64,000 bases of DNA from the NCBI RefSeq assembly GCF_014647675.1, contig NZ_BMPQ01000009.1:1-64000 (forward strand), written 5' to 3'. The notes beneath the pieces were generated by a model. It saw only the letters and a list, made by a program, of their open reading frames with translations, did not search any database and was not told the DNA's origin. Below are positions 58,896-64,000 of the stretch, in pieces. Position 1 is the first letter of the stretch. Each line of letters begins with the position of its first letter. Both the position numbers and the translations under genes were made by a program. Origin of the DNA: Streptomyces flaveus (GTDB lineage: Bacteria > Actinomycetota > Actinomycetes > Streptomycetales > Streptomycetaceae).

Positions 58896-59263
58896 GGGGC
58901 CTCCTCCTCCGTCTGCTCCGTACGCTTGCGCCCGCGCTCGACTTCCCCACGTCCGACTTCCCCGCGCTCCAGTGCGGCGACCTGCGCACGCAACTCCGCG
59001 TTCTCCCGGGCCAGTTCGTCCCGGCGCGCCCGCGTGGACAGCGCCGGGTCGTCCTCCCACCAGTCGATCCCCATTTCCTTCGCCTTGTCGACGGAGGCCA
59101 CAATGAGCCGCAACTTGATCGTGAGCAGTTCGATGTCGAGCAGATTGATCCGGATGTCGCCCGCGATCACGATGCCCTTGTCGAGCACACGCTCAAGGAT
59201 GTCGGCGAGATTGGCGCTGGTGTCGCGCCCGTACGGTTCGGGGAGTCGGCCGGGAGTGGTCAT
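58892..59263 (-). CDS. gvpJ: gas vesicle protein GvpJ
   Basis: A 123-residue protein with the GvpA/GvpJ core (LADILERVLDKGIVIAGDIRINLLDIELLTIKLRLIVASVDKAKEMG, about 18-62) and a charged coiled-coil-like extension (ARRDELARENAELRAQVAALE). GvpJ is a minor shell or nucleation protein. Overlaps with gvpZ upstream and gvpL downstream. Confidence 0.88.
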   Translation of the reverse strand: MTTPGRLPEPYGRDTSANLADILERVLDKGIVIAGDIRINLLDIELLTIKLRLIVASVDKAKEMGIDWWEDDPALSTRARRDELARENAELRAQVAALERGEVGRGEVERGRKRTEQTEEEAP

Positions 59264-60393
59264 CGGCGGCTCCCGCCCTGGACGGTCTCGTACTCGTCCT
59301 CCTCCTCGTACTCGCCCTCAGGCTCCTCTTCTTCCTCCTCGCCCTCGGGCACCTCTTCGTCCTCGTACTCGCCCTCAGGCTCCTCTTCCGCCTCTTCCCC
59401 TTCTTCTTCCTCTTCGGCGTACGGGCCCTCGTCCTCGGACGCGCCCTCGGCTTCCTCGGGCTCCTCGCCTTCCTCTTCCTCGGCGAGCGCGTCCTCGTGG
59501 CTGCGGACCACCTCGCCGTCGCGGATCTCCCCGCGCCAGCTGTCCTCCGCCTCACCCTTGATGGTGATGAAGCGGGCGAAGTTCTTGAGGTCGAGGCGCG
59601 CCCTTCGGCCCTGGGCGCGCCAGATGTTGCCGGTCTTCTCGAAGAACCCCTGGGGGTAGTACTCGATGACCAGCAGGATGCGAGTGAGGTTCTCGGCGAG
59701 GTAATGGAAGGAGACGACGCCCTTCGTCGTACCCTTGCTGCCCTCCGACGTCCAGGAGATCCGGTCGTCCGCCACCTGTTCCGTGGTGTTGGCCTTCCAA
59801 CTGCGGTTGGACCAGAAAACCTTGAGCTGCCAGTCGGAGGTGGTGTCGTCGACGCGGTTCGCACCCTTGACGCCCTTTGCGAAGGTGCTGAAGTCCTGGT
59901 ACTGGGTCCACTGGTCGTACGCCGTGCGCAGTGGCACGCCGACGTCGATGAACTCCATGATGACCGTGGGCTTCTTGCCGGCGCGGCCCTTGCGTTTGCC
60001 CTTGCCGCCGAACATGCCCTTGAAGGCGCCGGTCACCTTGTCCTTGGCTCGCCCCACGCCGAGTTCCAGGGCGGACCTCAGGGGCCCCTTGCCCTCGGCC
60101 AGCTTGCGGCCGCCGTCGAGAGCGAGCTTGGCGAAGCCGGGGCTGTTGCCCTCGGCGATGTCGTGGAGCTTGCCGGTTGTCTCGCCGAGTTTGCGGCCGA
60201 AGCCGATCAGCATGTGCTGGGCCTGGGCCGCGAGGTATTCCTGGAGCTCCGCCTTGAGCCGGTCGGCGGCTTCGCTCTGCGCGACGCCTCCCAGACCGCC
60301 GAGGCCGCCGCTCTTCGTCTCCTTCGCCTGTTCCGTCGCCGTGCCGAGGCCGTTCTTGGCCCGGCTCGTCGCCGTCCCGAGGGTGTCCGTCAT
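59260..60393 (-). CDS. gvpZ: gas vesicle protein GvpZ (SRPBCC domain with acidic tail)
   Basis: A 377-residue protein. A central SRPBCC/polyketide-cyclase-like domain (about 140-290: VIMEFIDVGVPLRTAYDQWTQYQDFSTF to FEKTGNIW) is followed by a long Glu-rich tail (about 300-370, with runs such as EEEEEGEEAEEEPEGEYED). SRPBCC folds bind hydrophobic ligands. The acidic tail is the mirror image in charge of the Lys-rich tail on GvpY, encoded by the preceding gene. Its role in vesicle assembly is not known. Confidence 0.87.
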   Translation of the reverse strand: MTDTLGTATSRAKNGLGTATEQAKETKSGGLGGLGGVAQSEAADRLKAELQEYLAAQAQHMLIGFGRKLGETTGKLHDIAEGNSPGFAKLALDGGRKLAEGKGPLRSALELGVGRAKDKVTGAFKGMFGGKGKRKGRAGKKPTVIMEFIDVGVPLRTAYDQWTQYQDFSTFAKGVKGANRVDDTTSDWQLKVFWSNRSWKANTTEQVADDRISWTSEGSKGTTKGVVSFHYLAENLTRILLVIEYYPQGFFEKTGNIWRAQGRRARLDLKNFARFITIKGEAEDSWRGEIRDGEVVRSHEDALAEEEEGEEPEEAEGASEDEGPYAEEEEEGEEAEEEPEGEYEDEEVPEGEEEEEEPEGEYEEEDEYETVQGGSRR

Positions 60394-61064
60394 CGTCCCT
60401 GCCTCCCCTCGGCAGCTCGGCCGCGTGCGGCCGTCTTCTTCGCGGGCGCCTTCTTGGCGGACTTCGCCGCCGTCTTCTTGCCCGCTGTCTTCTTGGCGGG
60501 GGCCTTCCTCGCAGGCCCCTTCGAGGCCGACTTCTTGCCCGGTGCCTTCTTCGCCGCCTTCTTGGCGGCGCCCTGCTGCGGCTCCTCGGCCTCGGCCTCC
60601 TCGCTCTCCTCCGCCTCCGGCTCTTCGGACTCGCCTTCGGCCTCGGCCTCAGCAGCCTCATCCGGTTCTTCGGATGCCTCTTCTTCGGATTCCTCGCGTT
60701 CGTCCTCGGGCTCCTCTTCGTCCCGGAGACCCGGCACGTCCGGTGTCACATCCGCGAGCTGCCCGCGGACCTGCTCGGTCCGGCCGTGCAGCCGGTCCGC
60801 CAGTGCGTCGATCCGCCGCTCGACCAGCGCACCGGACGCTGCCTTGCCGACTCCACTCAGGTCCTCGCGCAGCTGGTCGCCGATCTCCTTGACCTGCGGG
60901 TTGTTCTGCAGCTGCTGATTCACCAGATCCGCGAGCGCCTTCGGGCTCAGATGCATCCGCTTGCCGGCCACCAAGGAGCCGACGGCGAACGCCATCTTCA
61001 TCTTCTTCGTACGTCCGAGGACGTATCCGGCCCCTACCGCGAGGCCCAGTCCCACTCTGTTCAT
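60390..61064 (-). CDS. gvpY: gas vesicle protein GvpY (acidic middle, H1-like basic tail)
   Basis: A 224-residue protein. The N-terminal GvpT/GvpP-like part (NRVGLGLAVGAGYVLGRTKKMKMAFAVGSLVAGKRM) looks membrane- or vesicle-associated. An acidic middle (about 120-165, Glu-rich) is followed by an Ala/Lys/Pro tail (KKAAKKAPGKKSASKGPARK and KAPAKKTAGKKTAAKSAKKA) resembling histone H1 or actinobacterial HupS tails. ATG 61064 is preferred over GTG 61076. It overlaps gvpZ by four bases. The function of the tail is unknown. Confidence 0.87.
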   Translation of the reverse strand: MNRVGLGLAVGAGYVLGRTKKMKMAFAVGSLVAGKRMHLSPKALADLVNQQLQNNPQVKEIGDQLREDLSGVGKAASGALVERRIDALADRLHGRTEQVRGQLADVTPDVPGLRDEEEPEDEREESEEEASEEPDEAAEAEAEGESEEPEAEESEEAEAEEPQQGAAKKAAKKAPGKKSASKGPARKAPAKKTAGKKTAAKSAKKAPAKKTAARGRAAEGRQGR

Positions 61065-61066
61065 GG

Positions 61067-61324
61067 TCACGTCCACTCGCCTGTTCCCGCGTTGCCTTGC
61101 ATGCTGATCTCCAGCCGGTCGAGAAGCTCGTCCTCGAGTCGGTCGAACTCCTCCTCATCGATCTCGCCCGACTCGAGCCGCTCCTCGAGCTGGGCGAGTT
61201 CGGTCCGGATGGTGGCCGGGTCGTAGTAGATCCGCTCCGCCTCGTTCAGCACCTGTCTGATGACCCAGGCGCTGCCGCGTACCGGAGCGAACGGCAGCAG
61301 CAGCACCTCACCGATCAGTCCCAT
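61067..61324 (-). CDS. gvpG: gas vesicle protein GvpG
   Basis: An 85-residue GvpG homologue: LIGEVLLLPFAPVRGSAWVIRQVLNEAERIYYDPATIRTELAQLEERLESGEIDEEEFDRLEDELLDRL is the diagnostic small coiled-coil protein. GvpG is a cytoplasmic assembly factor. Start ATG 61324, 16 bases after the gvpF stop. It may be translationally coupled to gvpY. Confidence 0.9.
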   Translation of the reverse strand: MGLIGEVLLLPFAPVRGSAWVIRQVLNEAERIYYDPATIRTELAQLEERLESGEIDEEEFDRLEDELLDRLEISMQGNAGTGEWT

Positions 61325-61340
61325 GGGTTCACTCCCGGGT

Positions 61341-62159
61341 TCATTCCTGGACCGGCTCCTGCATCCGGTCCTGGATGCGATCCACCTCGGCGTCCGTTCC
61401 GGCGTCCGAACCGATCGTGTTGTCCGCCGGCTCGGAGGGGCCCGGGTCGACGAAGCTGTACGGCGGCAGCGGCCCGTTGACCCGCACATCGAGGTGCGGA
61501 TGGCTCTTGCGGACCTGCTCGACGGCGGCGAGGAACATCTCCGCCGACTCCCGGGCCACCAGGAACGACAGGTTGGCCAGCCATCCACTCGACTCGGGGC
61601 CCGCGCTCATGGCGTCGGCGGCCGGCTCCAGTGCGTGCTGGAGTTCGGCGGCGTCCTCCGCCTCGCGGGACTTCACCGCGGCCACCACCATCTCGCCGAG
61701 CTTCAGCTTCTGCTGGTAACTGCCGCCATCCGCCTGCCGGTTGGCCTCGGTGAGCGCGCGGACCTCCGGGTTCTCGGTCATCACGCGGTGCAGTACGGCC
61801 TCTTCCTCGTGGCTGGCCTTGACGTTGTACTCGACCTTGCCGGCCAGCGCGTCGAGGCGTTCCTTGTAGTGGTCCGCGCGTTCGGCCAGCACTCCGGCGA
61901 CGGTGGCGTCGTCGGTCGCGATGCTGCCGAACCGCATGGGCAGCACCGGACCGGCCGCGCCCACCTCTGCCAGTACGTTCTGGTGGGCGAGCAGGTCCTT
62001 GCGCTTGGGCCGCAGCCCTTCGGGGGCGTCGCTGACGACCGCGGCGAGACCGCTCTCCTGGATGACGCGCACGGGGCACGCCGGGGTGCCGACGCCGTCC
62101 ATGCCCTCGGGAAGCGAAGGGTGCGAGCCCGCGGTGATGCCGTAGACGTACGTGCTCAC
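61341..62159 (-). CDS. gvpF: gas vesicle protein GvpF
   Basis: A 272-residue GvpF/L-family protein starting STYVYGITAGSHPSLPE. The middle FGSIATDDATVAGVLAERADHYKERLDALAGKVEYNVKASHEEE and the C-terminal ESSGWLANLSFLVARESAEMFLAAVEQV are typical. GvpF is thought to bind GvpA monomers during nucleation. Its ATG overlaps the gvpA stop (ATGA). Confidence 0.92.
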   Translation of the reverse strand: MSTYVYGITAGSHPSLPEGMDGVGTPACPVRVIQESGLAAVVSDAPEGLRPKRKDLLAHQNVLAEVGAAGPVLPMRFGSIATDDATVAGVLAERADHYKERLDALAGKVEYNVKASHEEEAVLHRVMTENPEVRALTEANRQADGGSYQQKLKLGEMVVAAVKSREAEDAAELQHALEPAADAMSAGPESSGWLANLSFLVARESAEMFLAAVEQVRKSHPHLDVRVNGPLPPYSFVDPGPSEPADNTIGSDAGTDAEVDRIQDRMQEPVQE

Positions 62160-62593
62160 TCCTGCTCCTCCTTCTTGCGTGTCGCCGTGGCCTTGCGGGC
62201 ACGCGGCCTGGACTCGGCCTGGCGCTCGCCCTGGCCCTCCTCACGGGCCTGCTTGAAGGCGTCGGAGATCGTCTCGGCGGCGCCGGACAGCGCACCCTTG
62301 GACTTGCCGCGCGCGCCGGACTCGGTGATCTCGCCGACCATGTCGGGCAGCCCTGGGCTCTTGTGCGGGCCTGCCTCCAGGTCGAGCCGGTTGCACGCCT
62401 CCGCGAAGCGCAGATAGGTGTCGACGCTGGCGACGACGACACGGACGTCGATCTTCAGGATCTCGATACCGACGAGGGACACCCGGACGAAGGCGTCGAT
62501 GACGAGCCCTCGGTCCAGGACGAGCTCCAGCACGTCGTAAAGACCGCTGGTGCCGCCTCCTCCGCCGGTCTGCTGGGCTGGGACGACGGTCAT
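62156..62593 (-). CDS. gvpA: gas vesicle structural protein GvpA
   Basis: A 145-residue shell protein. Residues about 16-70 (GLYDVLELVLDRGLVIDAFVRVSLVGIEILKIDVRVVVASVDTYLRFAEA) form the conserved alpha-beta-beta-alpha shell fold. The C-terminal half is a charged extension (KKEEQE end), longer than in the roughly 70-residue cyanobacterial GvpA and typical of actinomycetes. It should form the ribs of the hollow gas-filled cylinder. Start ATG 62593. Confidence 0.92.
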   Translation of the reverse strand: MTVVPAQQTGGGGGTSGLYDVLELVLDRGLVIDAFVRVSLVGIEILKIDVRVVVASVDTYLRFAEACNRLDLEAGPHKSPGLPDMVGEITESGARGKSKGALSGAAETISDAFKQAREEGQGERQAESRPRARKATATRKKEEQE

Positions 62594-62642
62594 GCCGGCC
62601 GTTCCTCCTTGTAAGTTGCGGGTGTGTGCGCGGGTGGCCGGC

Positions 62643-62996
62643 CTACCGGCCGCCGGGCCTATGTGGCTCGGACCGCCCGCGTTCGTAACGGCGAACGCGC
62701 CGGTAGCCGGTGAGCTCGCCATGAGGGTCGAGGGTCACCTCGTAGCTCGCGAGCAGGCTCATCGTGTCGGGGACCCTGGCGAGTTCCAGGACCTCGATCT
62801 CCAGCGTCCAGCCGTCCTCGGTGCGTTCGAAGGACGACACGGACTCGGCTGCCATGCCGGTGAGCTCCGCGAGCTGGGCGCGCGCGTGGCGCAGCACCTC
62901 CATGGGGCCCGGCATCTCGTCCGCCGGACCGTTCTGCCGGTCTTTCCGGGATTCTGCGGAACCTCGTGAACTTGATTTGTTGGATGTGTCAGCCAT
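62643..62996 (-). CDS. gvpO: gas vesicle protein GvpO
   Basis: A 117-residue GvpO homologue: RHARAQLAELTGMAAESVSSFERTEDGWTLEIEVLELARVPDTMSLLASYEVTLDPHGELTGYRRVRRYERG is diagnostic. The first 30 residues are charged and probably disordered. GvpO acts early in assembly or expression. First gene of the cluster, preceded by 48 bases from the LigD-type gene without a clear promoter there. Confidence 0.92.
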   Translation of the reverse strand: MADTSNKSSSRGSAESRKDRQNGPADEMPGPMEVLRHARAQLAELTGMAAESVSSFERTEDGWTLEIEVLELARVPDTMSLLASYEVTLDPHGELTGYRRVRRYERGRSEPHRPGGR

Positions 62997-63044
62997 GGCC
63001 CCACCTCGCCCTCCGAGTGGCCCCTACGCCATGCGCCAAACCCC

Positions 63045-63962
63045 TTATCGCAGGGTGTCGAGCCTGCGCCGCGCGGGTCCCAGTGCCCGTCCGCGGCGCG
63101 GCAGAGTGGACCAGGGGTCGGTACGGGCCTGGTCGACGGCGTCCTCGATGGTCCAGCGGCCGGGGCCGAGGTCCGGGTCGTCCAGCTGGTCCCAGCTGAT
63201 GGGGGTGGCCACCGGGGCGCCGGGCCTGGCGCGTACGGTGAAGGGGACGACGGCGGTCTGTGCGTACGCATTGCGCTGTACGTCGATGTAGAGCCGGTCC
63301 CCGCGGTCCTTCTTGCGGGCGGCCGTGGTGAGGTCGTCGGGGTGCGCGTCGGCGAGTGTGTCGGCGACGGTCTTGGCGAACTCGCGTGCTTCGTCGAAGT
63401 CATGGCGTCCGTTGAGCGGCACGACGACATGCAGGCCGCGTGAGCCGGTGGTCATCAGTGCGGACGGCAGCTCGATCCGGTCGAGGAGTTCGCCGAGCTG
63501 CCGGGCCGCCCGGCGTACGGAGCCGAAGTCGTCGCCTGCCGGGTCGAGGTCGAAGACCAGCAGGTCGGGCCGGTCGATCCCGTCGACCCGGGCCAGCCAG
63601 CGGTGCAGGGTCAGACAGGCCTGGTCGGCGAGGTAGAGCAGGGTGGCGGTGTCGTCGCACACGGGGTGGCAGACGGTGCCGCCCTCCTTGGGCACCTCGA
63701 TGCGGTTGATCCAGTCCGGATCGTGTGCCTGGAGGTTCTTCTGCATGAACCGGGATCCGGCGAGACCGTCCGGGTGCCGCTCCAGCATCAGTGGCCGGCC
63801 GCGCAGATGCGGCAGCATGAAGGGCGCGACCTCCCGGTAGTAGGCGACCAGATCCTCCTTGGTGTACTCCTTGGTCCGCCCGTTGCCGGGGAACAGCACC
63901 TTGTCGGGGCGGTGCACCTCCACGGTGCGCCGCCCGGCCCGTACGGTCTGTGTGCCTCCCAT
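63045..63962 (-). CDS. LigD-type NHEJ DNA polymerase (PrimPol) domain protein
   Basis: A 305-residue stand-alone LigD polymerase domain (archaeo-eukaryotic primase fold). The catalytic motifs are present: VFDLDPAGDD (metal-binding D-x-D), SALMTTGSRGLHVVVPL (SxGxH) and GDRLYIDVQRN (third Asp). It lacks ligase and nuclease domains, so it works with separate partners in Ku-dependent end joining, filling gaps and adding ribonucleotides. ATG 63962 is chosen over 63968 because GGAGGGA then sits at proper spacing. It is upstream of and codirectional with the gas-vesicle operon. Confidence 0.92.
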   Translation of the reverse strand: MGGTQTVRAGRRTVEVHRPDKVLFPGNGRTKEYTKEDLVAYYREVAPFMLPHLRGRPLMLERHPDGLAGSRFMQKNLQAHDPDWINRIEVPKEGGTVCHPVCDDTATLLYLADQACLTLHRWLARVDGIDRPDLLVFDLDPAGDDFGSVRRAARQLGELLDRIELPSALMTTGSRGLHVVVPLNGRHDFDEAREFAKTVADTLADAHPDDLTTAARKKDRGDRLYIDVQRNAYAQTAVVPFTVRARPGAPVATPISWDQLDDPDLGPGRWTIEDAVDQARTDPWSTLPRRGRALGPARRRLDTLR

Positions 63963-64000
63963 GATCATTCCCTCCGTACGCGTACAGCGGCCCGCACGCG

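Noticed and set aside
62997..63044. Possible sigma-B promoter before gvpO
   Set aside because: GTTT is present on the minus strand, but the following -10 reads GGGGCC rather than GGGTAC, so the match is too weak.

Overview
The window is high-GC actinomycete DNA, almost certainly a Streptomyces chromosome. The evidence is the strong third-position GC bias, GTG starts, ATGA-overlapping gene pairs, Scr1/DUF397-type regulators, ANTAR and SigB/SigF-type regulators, and a gas-vesicle cluster in the actinomycete order. I saw no rRNA, tRNA or CRISPR array.

Region 1 (1-6,400) holds small membrane and unknown proteins, a truncated and frameshifted TnsA-like transposase relic (about 1,990-2,263), an aldo/keto reductase, a secreted GH75 chitosanase, an SDR and a methyltransferase.

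Region 2 (6,470-10,780) is a nested mobile-element patch. A 1,947-bp IS5-type element (6,714-8,660, TA target duplication) carries a TetR regulator and a small membrane protein as well as its transposase. It sits inside a degenerate MITE-like copy of a second IS5-type element. An intact copy of that second element (9,524-10,621, -1 frameshift transposase) lies just beyond an alpha/beta hydrolase gene. Inverted copies of a dispersed extragenic repeat flank the patch.

Region 3 (10,795-22,342) is a plant cell-wall degradation locus. It holds CBM2-GH6 and CBM2-GH5 cellulases in one operon, a divergent CBM2-GH48 reducing-end cellobiohydrolase, a GH74 xyloglucanase and a PL11 rhamnogalacturonan lyase. 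Two CebR-type boxes lie between GH5 and GH48.

Region 4 (22,434-46,609) is mixed housekeeping and regulation: WYL, XRE, ArsR and HxlR regulators, methyltransferases, a pterin dehydratase, a HEAT-repeat protein, an ATPase, a stand-alone DnaK with a HAIR-like site, OsmC, a holin/phosphodiesterase-like fusion, two metallo-beta-lactamase-fold proteins, a lysine-free aminotransferase-like protein, and ANTAR and PAS/GAF signalling proteins.

Region 5 (46,749-57,578) looks like a general-stress island. A SigB/SigF-type sigma factor is followed by a PoxB-like enzyme, DUF2795, CBS, PfpI, DUF6158, Vms1/baeRF-like, ABC-F and PAP2-lipid-kinase proteins. At least three promoters there match GNNT-N14-15-GGGTAC.

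Region 6 (57,590-62,996) is a complete gvpOAFGYZJLSK gas-vesicle operon on the minus strand, followed upstream by a LigD-type polymerase gene (63,045-63,962).
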